Origin: Photobacterium proteolyticum | GTDB lineage: Bacteria > Pseudomonadota > Gammaproteobacteria > Enterobacterales > Vibrionaceae | DNA length: 64,000 nucleotides | Direction of reading: 5' to 3' | NCBI RefSeq assembly: GCF_001939735.1 | Contig: NZ_MJIL01000055.1 | Location: 61,906 to 125,905 of the forward strand | Shown: positions 49,440-60,223 of the stretch, one piece after another | Numbering within the stretch: position 1 is the stretch's first letter | How the letters are laid out: each line of letters starts with the position of its first letter | The notes under the pieces: generated by a model | Databases searched by the model: none | What the model saw: the letters and a program-made list of their open reading frames with translations, nothing else | Told to the model about the DNA's origin: nothing | Made by a program: the position numbers and the translations under genes

Positions 49440-50546
49440 TTACCTCATATCGACAGTCACTCCATCAAGGGTATTACTGCCCTGCTGGTTCTTGCAGCCG
49501 ACCTTGATCATCAGACGCAGATCGTTGGCCGAGTCGGCATGGTGAAGCGCATCCTGCTCGGTGATCTTGCCCTCTCGAAACAACTCGTACAGCGACTGAT
49601 CGAATGTCATCATGCCGGACTCGCTGGACTTGGACATCGCCTCTTTGATCTCATGCAATTCACCCCGGCGGATCAAGTCAGCAATCCGAGGGGTATTGAT
49701 CAAGAGTTCAAAAGCACCATGGCGGCCGATACCCTTGGCATCCGGGATCAACTGCTGGGCAAGAATACACTTGAGGTTCAAGGACAGATCAAACAAAAAC
49801 TGCTCCCGACGCTCCTTGGGCACCAAATGCAGGATCCGCTCCAGGGCCTGGTTGGCATTGTTGGCATGCAAGGTTGCCATACACAGGTGCCCGGTTTCAG
49901 CAAAGTTCATCGCATATTCCATGGTTTCGGGGGTCCTAATTTCACCGATCAGGATCATGTCTGGCGCCTGGCGCAAAGAGTTCTTCAAGGCGACATCATA
50001 GCTTTCGGTATCAAGCCCCACTTCACGCTGGGTCACAATGCAACGTTCATGCTTATGGACAAACTCAATCGGATCCTCGACAGTCAATATATGCCCGCTG
50101 CGATTTTTATTACGATAACCGGTCATTGCCGCCATCGAGGTCGACTTACCCGATCCGGTTGCACCGACAACCAAGACCAGGCCACGCTTGGCCAGCGCCA
50201 TTTTCTGCATATCCATCGGCAGGTTCAGCGAGAATAGATCAGGGATATCTGTCTCTATCCGCCGCACAACCATACCCGGTAGCTCACGCTGCCAAAAAGC
50301 ACTGACACGAAAGCGCCACTCACCGCGCACCAGGGCAAAATTTGCCTCCCGGCTAGTGGTGAAATCTTGCCTCTGTTCCGGATCCATCGCCTCGTCAAAC
50401 AATCGATCAACAGCGTCGCGATCCAGACTTTCTCCCAGAGGCTGAAGTTTTCCGTCCACCCGCAGCAAGCACGGGGAGTCCACTGTAATGTAGAGATCAG
50501 AGGCCTTGCAACGTACCACTTCCTCAAGGATCTGCTGTAAGTTCAT
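49440..50546 (-). CDS. pilU: PilU, type IV pilus retraction ATPase
   Basis: PilU is a PilT-like ATPase that assists PilT during retraction. The 368 residues have Walker A GATGSGKST, the Asp box SYDVALKNSLRQAPDMILIGE and the His box ETGHLCMATLH. The C-terminus extends beyond PilT (VGCKNQQGSNTLDG). It follows pilT by 33 bases and shares its operon. Confidence 0.95.
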   Translation of the reverse strand: MNLQQILEEVVRCKASDLYITVDSPCLLRVDGKLQPLGESLDRDAVDRLFDEAMDPEQRQDFTTSREANFALVRGEWRFRVSAFWQRELPGMVVRRIETDIPDLFSLNLPMDMQKMALAKRGLVLVVGATGSGKSTSMAAMTGYRNKNRSGHILTVEDPIEFVHKHERCIVTQREVGLDTESYDVALKNSLRQAPDMILIGEIRTPETMEYAMNFAETGHLCMATLHANNANQALERILHLVPKERREQFLFDLSLNLKCILAQQLIPDAKGIGRHGAFELLINTPRIADLIRRGELHEIKEAMSKSSESGMMTFDQSLYELFREGKITEQDALHHADSANDLRLMIKVGCKNQQGSNTLDGVTVDMR

Positions 50547-50579
50547 TACCTTTCCTTTTATTTCGCTAATACGGACGCG

Positions 50580-51611
50580 CTAGGCGAGACTACTGTCGAC
50601 AACACGACGTCCTTCTTCAGACTCTACAATTCCCTGCGCGACCAGCATTTTGACACTCTGCTCCATCGTCTGCATCCCCATCGCAGAGCCGGTCTGGATC
50701 ATTGAGTACATCTGGGCAACCTTGTCTTCCCTGATCAGGTTGCGAATCGCCGGCGTCGCCATCATCACCTCGTGGGCCGCCACCCGGCCGCCGCTGACGC
50801 ACTTAAGCAGGTTCTGCGATACCACCGCCCGCAGTGACTCCGACAGCATCGAGCGCACCATGGCTTTGTCATTACCGGGAAAAACGTCAATGATCCGGTC
50901 CACCGTCTTGGCAGCCGAGCTGGTATGCAAGGTCCCAAGTACCAAATGCCCGGTTTCGGCGGCTGTCAGCGCCAGGCTGATCGTTTCCCTGTCCCTCAAC
51001 TCCCCGACCACAATAACATCGGGATCTTCTCGCAACGAAGACCGCAACGCATTGTGGAAACTATGCGTATCGCGGTGAACCTCACGCTGATTGATCAGGC
51101 AGCGCTTGCCGCTGTGCACAAACTCCACCGGATCTTCAATCGTCAGAATGTGCCGGTTGTAGTTGGCGTTGATATAGTCGACCAAGGCTGCGATAGTCGT
51201 AGACTTACCCGAACCTGTGGCTCCGGTCACCAGTACCAGGCCCCGCTGGCACTGGGCAATTTTGTAAAACACCTCGGGTACATTAAGCGAGTCCAGCGAA
51301 GGAATATGAATTGGGATGGTTCGAAATACCGCCGCACTTCCCCGGGACTGCTGAAACGCATTAACACGAAAACGGCCGACTTTCGGCAGCTCGAACGAAA
51401 AGTCCACTTCCAGCTTCTCTTCGTACTCCCTGCGCTGGGCATCAGTCATGATATCGAACACCAAGCGGTGTACCTCTCCATGCTCCAATGCTGGTAAGCT
51501 TAGTTTTCTGACTTCACCGTCAACCCTGATCATTGGCGGAACACCCGCAGAAAGGTGCAGATCAGAGGCATTATGCTTTACACTAAAGTCCAGTAGTTCG
51601 GTGATATCCAT
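50580..51611 (-). CDS. pilT: PilT, type IV pilus retraction ATPase
   Basis: PilT disassembles pili to power twitching and DNA uptake. The 343 residues have Walker A GATGSGKST, the His box ETGHLVLGTLHTSSAAKTVD and the PilT-specific AIRNLIRE. It is divergent from yggS, the conserved arrangement, and its start is 23 bases from the yggS start. Confidence 0.97.
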   Translation of the reverse strand: MDITELLDFSVKHNASDLHLSAGVPPMIRVDGEVRKLSLPALEHGEVHRLVFDIMTDAQRREYEEKLEVDFSFELPKVGRFRVNAFQQSRGSAAVFRTIPIHIPSLDSLNVPEVFYKIAQCQRGLVLVTGATGSGKSTTIAALVDYINANYNRHILTIEDPVEFVHSGKRCLINQREVHRDTHSFHNALRSSLREDPDVIVVGELRDRETISLALTAAETGHLVLGTLHTSSAAKTVDRIIDVFPGNDKAMVRSMLSESLRAVVSQNLLKCVSGGRVAAHEVMMATPAIRNLIREDKVAQMYSMIQTGSAMGMQTMEQSVKMLVAQGIVESEEGRRVVDSSLA

Positions 51612-51634
51612 AAATTTTCCCCACAGAATCGATT

Positions 51635-52345
51635 ATGAGTAGTATCAAACAAAACATTGAGCAGGTCATCTCCCAGATAACCTCGGCAACAGAAAAATGC
51701 GGCCGGACAGCCGATTCCGTGCAGTTACTGGCGGTAAGCAAGACCAAACCCATTGTCGCTATCGAAGAAGCCATCGATGCGGGACAATTTGCGTTTGGCG
51801 AAAACTATGTCCAGGAAGGTGTCGAAAAGGTACAGCATTTTGCCACCAGCCCGCAGGCTGACAAACTTAGCTGGCATTTTATCGGTCCTATCCAGTCAAA
51901 CAAAACCCGGCAGATTGCCGAGCATTTTGACTGGGTGCACTCTGTCGACCGGGCAAAAATCGCCCGTCGTCTCAGTGAGCAACGCCCGGAAGATATGCCA
52001 CCATTAAATATACTATTGCAGGTCAATACCAGCGCTGAAGCCAGCAAATCCGGCGTCACCTTTGACGAGTTAGCCACACTGGCCGACGAAATTGCCGCCA
52101 TGCCCAACATCTTGCTGCGCGGCCTGATGTCAATTCCGCAAAAAGCGGACGACTACGATAGCCAATATGCAGCATTTCATGCATTGGCCGAGGCCCAGAA
52201 GGCATTAAAAGGCAAGCATCCGCAGCTCGATACCCTGTCAATGGGCATGAGCGGTGATATGGAAGCCGCCATCGCTGCAGGCAGTAGCATTGTCCGTATC
52301 GGCACCGCGATCTTCGGCGCGCGTGACTACGGCACTAAACAGTAA
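51635..52345 (+). CDS. yggS: YggS/PLPBP, PLP homeostasis protein
   Basis: A 236-residue PLP-binding protein (COG0325) that controls PLP and affects amino-acid pools. The PLP lysine is in LLAVSKTKP, and FGENYVQEG and GLMSIP are family marks. It has no known enzyme activity. It is 33 bases before proC. Confidence 0.96.
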   Translation: MSSIKQNIEQVISQITSATEKCGRTADSVQLLAVSKTKPIVAIEEAIDAGQFAFGENYVQEGVEKVQHFATSPQADKLSWHFIGPIQSNKTRQIAEHFDWVHSVDRAKIARRLSEQRPEDMPPLNILLQVNTSAEASKSGVTFDELATLADEIAAMPNILLRGLMSIPQKADDYDSQYAAFHALAEAQKALKGKHPQLDTLSMGMSGDMEAAIAAGSSIVRIGTAIFGARDYGTKQ

Positions 52346-52378
52346 ATGGCTCTTAGGACTATTTGACAAGGACTCTAC

Positions 52379-53197
52379 ATGGAACAACGTTCAATCGCTT
52401 TTATCGGTGCCGGCAATATGGCCCGCTCTATCATTGCCGGGCTGGTTTGCAGCGGCTACCCTGCCGACAAGATCACCGCCACCGCACCGGGCCCGGCTCG
52501 CCGTGAACCGCTTGCCCGCGACTACGGTATCCACACCGGTGACGACAACCTGCTGGCAGCCGAACAGGCCGAGGTAATCGTGCTGGCCGTCAAGCCACAG
52601 TTGATGGAAGAGGTCTGCCGCCCGCTACAGGGCATCGACCTGTCCGGTAAGCTGGTGATCTCAATCGCAGCGGGCATCTCCGCCCAGCGCCTTAACGAAA
52701 TGCTCGCCACCGAGCTCAACCTCGTCAGGGTTATGCCCAATACGCCGTCGCTTATTGGCAAAGGAATGAGCGGTATGTATGCTTCAGATTTAGTCGCAGC
52801 AGCTGACAAGGCCTTTGCCGAAAACTTAATGCGAGCTGTCGGCGAAGTGTGCTGGGTAGAGCAGGAGTCGGGAATTAACGGTATTATAGCGGCAGCAGGC
52901 AGTGCCCCGGCCTATTTCTTCCTGTTTATGGAAGCGATGCAGACTGAAGCTATCAGGCAGGGCTTTGATCCGCAGACAGCCCGTCTGCTGGTACAGCAGT
53001 CTGCAGCGGGAGCTGCGGAGATGGTGGTTGCCAACCCGGATACCGAGCTGGCCACCTTGCGCGAGCAGGTAACATCCAAAGGTGGAACCACGGCAGAAGC
53101 ACTGCGGACGTTTAACGAGCACCAACTTAGTGATACCGTAGCCAAAGCAATGCGTGCTGCGATTTCCCGCGCTGAAGAAATGGAAAAATTATTTTAA
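52379..53197 (+). CDS. proC: ProC, pyrroline-5-carboxylate reductase
   Basis: ProC reduces pyrroline-5-carboxylate to proline with NADPH. The 272 residues start with the Rossmann GAGNMARSIIAGL. The C-terminal substrate region has GSAPAYFFLFMEAM and VTSKGGTTAEAL. It is the middle gene of yggS-proC-yggT-yggU. Confidence 0.97.
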   Translation: MEQRSIAFIGAGNMARSIIAGLVCSGYPADKITATAPGPARREPLARDYGIHTGDDNLLAAEQAEVIVLAVKPQLMEEVCRPLQGIDLSGKLVISIAAGISAQRLNEMLATELNLVRVMPNTPSLIGKGMSGMYASDLVAAADKAFAENLMRAVGEVCWVEQESGINGIIAAAGSAPAYFFLFMEAMQTEAIRQGFDPQTARLLVQQSAAGAAEMVVANPDTELATLREQVTSKGGTTAEALRTFNEHQLSDTVAKAMRAAISRAEEMEKLF

Positions 53198-53206
53198 GGT
53201 TTAGTT

Positions 53207-53764
53207 ATGAATTCAATTGGTTTTCTGGTCAGTACCCTGTTTGACCTCTACATCATGGTTGTATTGCTACGGATCTGGCTCCAGTGGGCTCGGGCAGATT
53301 TCTATAACCCGTTCTCCCAGTTTATCGTCAAGGCAACCCAGCCGGTTGTCGCGCCGCTGCGTCGTATTATCCCGTCGATTGGCTCGCTGGATCTTGCCAC
53401 GCTGCTGTTTGCCTATGTTCTTAGCATTGCCAAGTTTGTCATTCTCCAGCTGGTACTGACTGGTGGCGGCATGGCATTCACCCCTGACTTCTTGTGGGTT
53501 GGCGCCCTGGCGCTGCTAAAAGCTGCCGGTGGTCTGCTATTCTGGGTACTGCTGCTACGCGCAATTCTGAGCTGGGTCAGCCAGGGCCGCAGCCCGGTTG
53601 AATACGTCATGCACCAGCTAACCGAGCCGATGACAGCCCCTATCCGTCGTATTATTCCGGCAATGGGCGGCCTGGATCTAAGTGTTCTGGTTCTGTTTAT
53701 CGGCCTGCAATTTGCCAACTTCCTGATGGGCGATATCATCGGTCCGATCTGGCACCAGCTATGA
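53207..53764 (+). CDS. yggT: YggT-family membrane protein
   Basis: A 185-residue protein with four to five membrane helices in two YggT repeats. The [20 protein letters not shown] and [17 protein letters not shown] segments mark the two halves. The function is unclear; relatives have been linked to membrane organisation and osmotic response. Its stop overlaps yggU by 4 bases. Confidence 0.93.
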   Translation: MNSIGFLVSTLFDLYIMVVLLRIWLQWARADFYNPFSQFIVKATQPVVAPLRRIIPSIGSLDLATLLFAYVLSIAKFVILQLVLTGGGMAFTPDFLWVGALALLKAAGGLLFWVLLLRAILSWVSQGRSPVEYVMHQLTEPMTAPIRRIIPAMGGLDLSVLVLFIGLQFANFLMGDIIGPIWHQL

Positions 53765-54054
53765 GTCTGAATGCGATAACTCGCAGCGGAGACGATTTGG
53801 TGATCCGGCTGTATATTCAACCCAAAGCCAGCCGGGACCAAATCGTCGGCCTTCATGGCGACGAGCTCAAAGTTGCCATTACCGCCCCGCCGGTCGACGG
53901 CAAAGCCAATGCTCATCTCACCAAATACCTGGCCAAGCAGTTCCGGGTTGCCAAGGGACAGGTGGTAATTGAAAAAGGCGAGCTCGGCCGCCACAAACAG
54001 GTACGTATCGAGACCCCGCGGGAAACGCCCGCAATCGTTTCTGACCTGCTGTAA
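53761..54054 (+). CDS. yggU: YggU (DUF167) family protein
   Basis: A 97-residue DUF167 protein. The [20 protein letters not shown] segment ([17 protein letters not shown]) and [12 protein letters not shown] are hallmarks. Function is unknown. It is co-transcribed with yggT. Confidence 0.94.
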   Translation: MSLNAITRSGDDLVIRLYIQPKASRDQIVGLHGDELKVAITAPPVDGKANAHLTKYLAKQFRVAKGQVVIEKGELGRHKQVRIETPRETPAIVSDLL

Positions 54055-54209
54055 ACATTCGCAGACTCAAGTACTCAAAAAATCAACAGCTCAGCCGCCT
54101 GGCTGGGCTGCTACAACAATCATCAGCTGACTATACTAAAAAGAATGAAATACCCACCAGGCTATAGGGGTCGTATAAATAACCGGTGAGTATCCAAAAG
54201 GATAAAATC

Positions 54210-54638
54210 ATGACTCGTATTTTATGTTTATTATCAGCACTACTCTTTACCGCCCTTCCCGTTAATGCTGAACAGTTAACCAATATCGGTAACCTTGAAG
54301 TCCATTACTCCAGCTTTCCTTCTACCTTCCTGACTCCCGAGGTCGCCAACACCTACCGCATTCAGCGCAGCCGTTACTCGGCTGTGGTCAATGTCACCGT
54401 GCTGGACAAAACCCAGGCCGGCAAACCGGCAGTCACTGCAGTCTTGTCCGGACAGGCTAAGAACCTGCTTGGTTCAATCAAGAAACTTTCCTTCCGCGAG
54501 GTTCGCGAAGGCTCTGCCATCTACTATATTGCCGAGCTAAGCCATGCCAACGAGGAGAGCTTCAGCTTTACCATCGATGTCTCTCAGGGCGGAAACAGTG
54601 GCCAGATAGCATTCAAGCAGACATTTTATGTCGACTAG
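54210..54638 (+). CDS. DUF4426-type secreted protein
   Basis: A 142-residue protein with a signal peptide of about 19 residues (ending PVNAE) and one beta-rich domain (LEVHYSSFPSTFLTPEVANTY). The family is usual in this cluster in vibrios and has no assigned function. An in-frame GTG at 54186 would add 8 residues. The ATG at 54210 has AAAAGG upstream. It ends at a terminator. Confidence 0.8.
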   Translation: MTRILCLLSALLFTALPVNAEQLTNIGNLEVHYSSFPSTFLTPEVANTYRIQRSRYSAVVNVTVLDKTQAGKPAVTAVLSGQAKNLLGSIKKLSFREVREGSAIYYIAELSHANEESFSFTIDVSQGGNSGQIAFKQTFYVD

Positions 54639-54659
54639 GCAGCCGCCACGCATACCCGG

Positions 54660-54682
54660 AAGGAGCCAGTGGCTCCTTTTTT
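54660..54682 (+). terminator. Terminator after the DUF4426 gene
   Basis: AAGGAGCC AGT GGCTCCTTTTTTA, 22 bases past the stop. Confidence 0.92.
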
Positions 54683-54809
54683 ATTATCAGGAAACTAAGC
54701 AGTAAAGCTATCAGAAAACAGTCCGCGCTCAATTGAGTGGTGGCAGAGCAAGATTGGTATTATCATAGCGCCCCGTTATTACCAGTCCGCACGAATTCAC
54801 CGAGGAACA

Positions 54810-55406
54810 ATGATGAGCAAACTAGTACTAGCCACTGGCAACCAGGGCAAAGTAAAAGAAATGGCAAGCCTGCTTGCAGACTTTGGGTTTGATGTCGTCG
54901 CCCAGAGCGACTACAACGTCTCTTCGGTTGCCGAAACCGGCACAACCTTTATCGAAAATGCCATTATCAAAGCTCGTCATGCGGCGAAGGAGACAGGCCT
55001 GCCGGCAATTGCCGATGACTCCGGCCTGGAAGTGGATTACCTCAAGGGCGCGCCGGGTATCTACTCAGCCCGCTTTGCCGGCGAAGATGCCAGTGATCAG
55101 CAGAATCTGGAAAAGCTACTGAAAGAAATGGAAGGCGTTCCTGCCGAGCAGCGTACTGCCCGCTTCCACTGCGTACTGGTTATGATGCGACACGAAAATG
55201 ATCCGACACCACTGGTTTGCCACGGCAGCTGGGAAGGCACCATCCTGAACGAGGCCCAGGGCGAGAATGGCTTCGGTTATGATCCCGTCTTCTGGGTACC
55301 GGAAGATCAGTGCGCCTCCGCCGAGCTGGAGCCTGCCCGCAAGAAGCAGCTTTCACACCGCGGCAAAGCCCTGCAGAAACTATTTGCCGCCCTGAAGGAC
55401 GCCTAA
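54810..55406 (+). CDS. rdgB: RdgB, dITP/XTP pyrophosphatase
   Basis: RdgB removes non-canonical purine triphosphates from the nucleotide pool. The 198 residues match E. coli (197). The N-terminal [14 protein letters not shown] and [11 protein letters not shown] and [12 protein letters not shown] are signatures. GAGGA precedes a double ATG. Its stop overlaps the hemW ATG by one base (TAATG). Confidence 0.97.
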   Translation: MMSKLVLATGNQGKVKEMASLLADFGFDVVAQSDYNVSSVAETGTTFIENAIIKARHAAKETGLPAIADDSGLEVDYLKGAPGIYSARFAGEDASDQQNLEKLLKEMEGVPAEQRTARFHCVLVMMRHENDPTPLVCHGSWEGTILNEAQGENGFGYDPVFWVPEDQCASAELEPARKKQLSHRGKALQKLFAALKDA

Positions 55407-56563
55407 TGCTAGTTCCACCGCCACTCAGCCTGTATGTCCACATTCCATGGTGTGTACAGAAATGTCCCTACTGTGACTTTAACTCGCACGCCCTGAAAGC
55501 GGAGATCCCCGAGCTCGATTATATCGATGCCCTCATCGAGGATCTGGACACCGATCTGGCCACCTATCGGCTGACAGAAGACAGCCGTTCGCTGCATTCA
55601 ATTTTTATCGGCGGTGGTACACCGAGCCTGATCTCCCCCGAGGAGATCGGCCGTCTGCTAAAGGCAATCGAGGCCCGTATTCCGTTCAGCGAGAATATTG
55701 AAATTACCATGGAAGCCAACCCGGGTACCGTCGAAGCCGGGCGTTTTACTGCCTACCGCGAGGTCGGTATCAACCGGATTTCTATCGGAATCCAGAGCTT
55801 CCAGGATGAGAAGCTAAAGCGCCTTGGCCGAATCCATGGCAGCGACGAAGCAACCAGGGCAGCCAATCTCGCGACTGACGCCGGGTTGAACAGCTTTAAC
55901 ATTGACCTGATGCACGGGCTGCCTGATCAATCGATAGACGATGCCCTGTCGGATCTCAAGCAGGCTATCGCCCTCAACCCACCGCACTTGTCCTGGTACC
56001 AGCTCACTATCGAGCCCAATACCCTATTCTACTCCAAGCCGCCGACACTGCCGGATGACGACGACCTGTGGGATATCTTCGAACAAGGCCACCAGTTGCT
56101 GACCGAAGCGGGTTATGTCCAGTACGAGATTTCCGGCTATAGCAAACCCGGCCTGCAATGCCGTCACAATCTCAACTACTGGCGCTTCGGTGATTATCTC
56201 GGAATTGGCTGCGGCGCCCATGGCAAGATCAGTTTTGCCGACGGTACGATCACCCGAACCGTCAAGGTCAAGCACCCGCGTGGCTACCTGAACCCGCAGA
56301 AACCGTATCTGGATCAGGAAACACAGGTTGAGGATAGCGAAAGGCCATTTGAGTTCTTCATGAACCGTTTCCGCCTGCTGGAATCCTGCCCCAAGCAGGA
56401 CTTTGTCGAGCGTACCGGCCTGCCATTAGACGCTATTCAGTCTTCGATAGACTGGGCTCTGGGGAAAAACTACCTGACCGATAACGGCAGCGAGTGGCAG
56501 ATCACCGAACAGGGCAAGTTGTTCCTCAATGACCTGCTGGCCGCCTTTGTCGACGAGGAATAA
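55406..56563 (+). CDS. hemW: HemW, heme chaperone (radical SAM family)
   Basis: HemW is a radical SAM-like protein that carries heme to acceptors (older name: oxygen-independent coproporphyrinogen oxidase-like YggW). The 385 residues have CVQKCPYCDF (CxxxCxxC) and GGGTPSLIS. The HemW-type CxxxCxxC without the extra motifs of HemN is present. Translation is coupled to rdgB. It runs tail to tail with the next gene. Confidence 0.95.
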   Translation: MLVPPPLSLYVHIPWCVQKCPYCDFNSHALKAEIPELDYIDALIEDLDTDLATYRLTEDSRSLHSIFIGGGTPSLISPEEIGRLLKAIEARIPFSENIEITMEANPGTVEAGRFTAYREVGINRISIGIQSFQDEKLKRLGRIHGSDEATRAANLATDAGLNSFNIDLMHGLPDQSIDDALSDLKQAIALNPPHLSWYQLTIEPNTLFYSKPPTLPDDDDLWDIFEQGHQLLTEAGYVQYEISGYSKPGLQCRHNLNYWRFGDYLGIGCGAHGKISFADGTITRTVKVKHPRGYLNPQKPYLDQETQVEDSERPFEFFMNRFRLLESCPKQDFVERTGLPLDAIQSSIDWALGKNYLTDNGSEWQITEQGKLFLNDLLAAFVDEE

Positions 56564-56564
56564 T

Positions 56565-56969
56565 TTACTCCAGAGTCACGCTCTGCCATTGCCTCAGCGC
56601 CGGGATCAAAGACTGGATCTCATGTTCTTTTTTCTGGCGCCTGGCAACCCGATCACACAGCTCCTGATCAATAAACTGGGAGTGGGATAGCACATAGGGC
56701 AGATCGTCGGTCATCATGCGATGGTAGGAGGCCAGCACAGCAAGCTGCTGGTCATTGAGCTTAACCTTATGGACCCCGTAATAGAGCTGCCCGCTCGGTT
56801 TGACCAGAAACGTATCAGCACCGCTTTCAAGCCGTATCTCGCTATCTTGCAAGGTAATCGCATTATGCCACTGTGGTTGGCACAGTGGCGCCGATAGCGC
56901 GGCAGTACTGACGAACAAGCCGAGAAAAATACACCACGGACTTATTGTGTAACAATGGCTCTTACGCAT
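56565..56969 (-). CDS. Short YggN/DUF2884-like secreted protein
   Basis: A 134-residue protein with an N-terminal signal segment (about 13-27, ending ALSAPLC). The part ITLQDSEIRLESGADTFLVKPSGQLYYGVHKVKLND resembles the N-terminal half of DUF2884 (YggN), found at this position in E. coli and vibrios, but the longer C-terminal part is missing. The ATG at 56969 has GGGGGA upstream; the frame extends to 57005. It is two bases from hemW and 55 bases from glsB. Function unknown. Confidence 0.7.
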   Translation of the reverse strand: MRKSHCYTISPWCIFLGLFVSTAALSAPLCQPQWHNAITLQDSEIRLESGADTFLVKPSGQLYYGVHKVKLNDQQLAVLASYHRMMTDDLPYVLSHSQFIDQELCDRVARRQKKEHEIQSLIPALRQWQSVTLE

Positions 56970-57024
56970 ATGCATCCCCCATGAGTCAGGGCATGCACCG
57001 CTCATCGCAAGCTGCCATCACCCG

Positions 57025-57945
57025 TTAAAAAATAGAACGTCCAATTCTCTCTGCCAGCAACTCCAGTGCCGCAGTTCCAGCCAGTGAGTTCCCGGATGGG
57101 TCCAACTCTGGCGACCATACCGCAATCGACATTTCACCCGGTACGATCGCGATAATACCGCCACCGACTCCGGACTTGCCCGGCATGCCCACCCGATAGG
57201 CAAACTCACCGGCACCGTCATATAACCCGCAGGTCGCAAGCAAGGCATTGGTTTGCTTACTCTGAGTCTGACTGATGATCGTTTTTTTCGCGCCTAAAGG
57301 AAGCCCTTTATTGGCCAGATAGCTAAATGTCCTCGCCAAATCAACGCAACTCATCTTCAAAGCGCAATAGCTGAAGTAGTTGGTTAGTACCGGCATCACT
57401 TCATTTTCAAAATTGCCGAACGAGCGCATCAGGTAGGCAATAGAAGCATTGCGATCACTGTGCTGCATTTCGGAGCCCGCAACCTCCTTGTCATAGACAA
57501 TATGCGGGTTGCAGGCCAGTTCACGTACCTGTTCCAGCATCCGGTACTGGGGAGCAGAAAGCCGGCTATGCAGCAGATCCGACACCACCAAAGCCCCGGC
57601 ATTGATAAACGGGTTGCGCGGAATGCCGTTTTCCAGCTCAAGCTGGATCATGGAATTGAAGGCGTGCCCCGAAGGCTCCTTGCCGACGCGCTGCCAGATC
57701 TCATCAGGCTCGTACAGGGTCATAGCCATCGTCAGGCTCAATACCTTGGAGATAGACTGGATCGAGAAGCCTTCCTCGCTGTCACCGGCCTGAATAATTT
57801 CACCATCGTTATAGCAGACTGCAATCCCCAGCTTATCAGCCGGTACTTTGGCCAATGCCGGGATGTAGTTAGCGACTTTACCCTGGCCAATCAATGGCCT
57901 GACTTCGTCTAAAATCTCACTGAGCAACGTTTCTGTTGGCTTCAT
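57025..57945 (-). CDS. glsB: GlsB, glutaminase
   Basis: GlsB hydrolyses glutamine to glutamate and ammonia. The 306 residues match E. coli (308). The serine beta-lactamase-like SIQSISK motif has the catalytic Ser-Lys, and later [11 protein letters not shown] and GKSGVGGGI. The ATG at 57945 gives [11 protein letters not shown]; the longer frame to 58002 is rejected. A strong terminator precedes it. Confidence 0.96.
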   Translation of the reverse strand: MKPTETLLSEILDEVRPLIGQGKVANYIPALAKVPADKLGIAVCYNDGEIIQAGDSEEGFSIQSISKVLSLTMAMTLYEPDEIWQRVGKEPSGHAFNSMIQLELENGIPRNPFINAGALVVSDLLHSRLSAPQYRMLEQVRELACNPHIVYDKEVAGSEMQHSDRNASIAYLMRSFGNFENEVMPVLTNYFSYCALKMSCVDLARTFSYLANKGLPLGAKKTIISQTQSKQTNALLATCGLYDGAGEFAYRVGMPGKSGVGGGIIAIVPGEMSIAVWSPELDPSGNSLAGTAALELLAERIGRSIF

Positions 57946-57963
57946 TATTTTTTCTCCAAGGAT

Positions 57964-57990
57964 AAAAAAGCCAACACGAGGCTGGCTTTT
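57964..57990 (-). terminator. Terminator between trmB and glsB
   Basis: AAAAGCCAGC...GTTGGCTTTTTT on the minus strand, between trmB and glsB. Confidence 0.85.
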
Positions 57991-58050
57991 CTTCAATTGC
58001 ATTGGATTTTCGTTGTTCCCGATTCGAATGCCGAACCGTCAACGGGGAAA

Positions 58051-58788
58051 TTATTCAGTTCGTTCGAACTTCATATCCCATACGCCGTGGCCCAAACGGT
58101 GGCCACGAGCTTCAAATTTAGTCAGAGGTCGATCTTCCGGACGCGGAATGTAATCACCGTCAGTTGCCGTATTGCGGTAACCTAGCGCCGCGTTCATCAC
58201 TTCAACCATGTGCTCGGCATAGTTTTCCCAGTCTGTCGCCATATGGAAAATACCGCCGATTTTCAGCTTTTTACGCAGCATTTGTGCAAATTCAGGCTGA
58301 ACAATACGGCGCTTGTGGTGACGCGCCTTATGCCAAGGGTCAGGGAAGAACAGCTGAACCATGTCCAGGCTGCCATCCGGGATCATATGATCAAACACTT
58401 CGACACCGTCATGGCACATAACGCGCAGGTTTGTCAGGCCGGCTTCTTCTGCTGCCATCAGGCATGCACCGACACCCGGGCTGTGTACTTCGATACCGAC
58501 ATAGTTCTTCTCTGGCGCATTCTTCGCCATTTCAACCAGAGAGGCCCCCATACCAAAACCAATTTCCAGTACGACCGGTGCTTCGCGGTTAAACACTTCT
58601 TTCCAGTTGATTAGTTCCTGAGCGAAGTCAATACCCATTGTCGGCCAGTTGTTTTCCATCGCCAGCTCCTGGCCTTTGGTTAAACGGCCTTCACGACGGA
58701 CAAAGCTACGAATTTTTCGTACCAGTTTGCCGTCTTCGGTAAATTCAGTCATGGTCACTTCACCTGACTTTTTTGAAACTTCGCTCAT
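58051..58788 (-). CDS. trmB: TrmB, tRNA m7G46 methyltransferase
   Basis: TrmB makes 7-methylguanosine at tRNA position 46. The 245 residues match E. coli (239). [17 protein letters not shown] binds SAM, and [19 protein letters not shown] is the catalytic region. The ATG at 58788 is preferred; a later ATG at 58752 (MTEFTEDGK) has a better ribosome site and could be the real start. It is divergent from mutY. Confidence 0.95.
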   Translation of the reverse strand: MSEVSKKSGEVTMTEFTEDGKLVRKIRSFVRREGRLTKGQELAMENNWPTMGIDFAQELINWKEVFNREAPVVLEIGFGMGASLVEMAKNAPEKNYVGIEVHSPGVGACLMAAEEAGLTNLRVMCHDGVEVFDHMIPDGSLDMVQLFFPDPWHKARHHKRRIVQPEFAQMLRKKLKIGGIFHMATDWENYAEHMVEVMNAALGYRNTATDGDYIPRPEDRPLTKFEARGHRLGHGVWDMKFERTE

Positions 58789-59042
58789 GCTTACTATCCA
58801 AACAAAAAAGAAACGGAACGGCATTATCCAAAGTTATAGGCTAAGTTCAAGTCTATCGATTGCGACAATACCCAGTTTGTGGTGCAATCTCGCTCAATAA
58901 AACCCAATAATAACTTTCGCCGCTGTGCGAGTTGCACGGTGTCAGGAAGTATAAGTGATTGCCAGATCTGACTCAATTTTAACCGATAGAGGCCATCAGC
59001 ATCACCAGGCAGACACACTACAAGTAAAGTGAGCGAATTTCT

Positions 59043-60110
59043 GTGACTAATACCTTTTCTGAGGCCATTTTGACGTGGTACGACAAATTCGGCCGCAAGA
59101 CACTGCCTTGGCAGCTCAACAAAACCCCTTACAAAGTCTGGCTGTCGGAGATCATGCTCCAGCAAACCCAGGTTGCCACGGTGATCCCGTATTTCGAACG
59201 TTTTATAGCCCGTTTCCCGACCGTTCAGGATCTCGCTGTTGCAGAGCAGGATGAGGTACTGCATTTATGGACCGGACTCGGCTACTACGCCCGTGCCCGC
59301 AACCTTCACAAAGCCGCACAGGTTATTGTGACCGAGCACAAAGGGGAATTCCCGACCGATATCGACAGTGTTATCGCCCTACCGGGGATCGGCCGCTCGA
59401 CCGCCGGTGCCGTGCTATCCCTGTCACTCAACCAGCACCACCCTATCCTCGACGGTAATGTAAAACGCACCCTGGCCCGCTGCTATACAATTGAAGGCTG
59501 GCCAGGGAAAAAGCCGGTTGAAAATGCCCTGTGGGAAATTGCCGAGAAAAACACCCCGGCAGCAGGTGTCGAGCGCTATAACCAGGCAATGATGGATATG
59601 GGCGCAATGATCTGCACCCGCAGCAAGCCAAAATGCGAGTTATGCCCGGTAGCCGAAATGTGTCAGGCCAAGGCACAGCAGCGCCAGATGGACTTTCCCG
59701 GCAAGAAACCGAAAAAAACACTGCCCGAAAAACAGGCCTGGTTTGCCATTTTTCAATGCGGCGAGGAAGTCTGGCTCGAGCAACGGCCACCGGCCGGGAT
59801 CTGGGGAGGGCTATGGTGCTTTCCACAAAATGATCATCAGGATCTTGACGGTATTATCGAGCAGCGCCTTGGCTCTTCTGGCCAAAAGATCGAGGCCACC
59901 GAGCAGTTGAATGCATTCCGCCATACATTCAGCCACTACCACCTCGATATCGTGCCAGTTAAAATCACGCTAAGGGCAATGCCGGATATGATTGGCGAGT
60001 CCGGCAAGGGCCAGTGGTACAACCTAAACCAGCCACCAAAAGTGGGCCTGGCAGCGCCAGTCCAGCAGATCCTTGAAAGCTTGCACTACGAACTTATTAA
60101 TGGTGCGTAA
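59043..60110 (+). CDS. mutY: MutY, A/G-specific adenine glycosylase
   Basis: MutY removes adenine opposite 8-oxoguanine. The 355 residues match E. coli (350). The helix-hairpin-helix is [15 protein letters not shown] and the catalytic Asp is in ILDGNVKR. The Fe-S loop is [17 protein letters not shown], and the C-terminal MutT-like domain is intact. The start is GTG at 59043. mutY-yggX-mltC is the conserved order. Confidence 0.97.
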   Translation: MTNTFSEAILTWYDKFGRKTLPWQLNKTPYKVWLSEIMLQQTQVATVIPYFERFIARFPTVQDLAVAEQDEVLHLWTGLGYYARARNLHKAAQVIVTEHKGEFPTDIDSVIALPGIGRSTAGAVLSLSLNQHHPILDGNVKRTLARCYTIEGWPGKKPVENALWEIAEKNTPAAGVERYNQAMMDMGAMICTRSKPKCELCPVAEMCQAKAQQRQMDFPGKKPKKTLPEKQAWFAIFQCGEEVWLEQRPPAGIWGGLWCFPQNDHQDLDGIIEQRLGSSGQKIEATEQLNAFRHTFSHYHLDIVPVKITLRAMPDMIGESGKGQWYNLNQPPKVGLAAPVQQILESLHYELINGA

Positions 60111-60223
60111 CCTTAACTATGAAAGGGCTATACAGCCCTTTCAGTGTGATATCTAGAAGCATACGCTGCACTCTGGTATAACTAGCAGCGTACTCATGAA
60201 GGTTAGGATTAAGGAGCCACTCG

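Noticed and set aside
60120..60142. Hairpin TGAAAGGGCT...GCCCTTTCA after mutY as a terminator
   Set aside because: The stem is good but no T tract follows, so it is not called a terminator.
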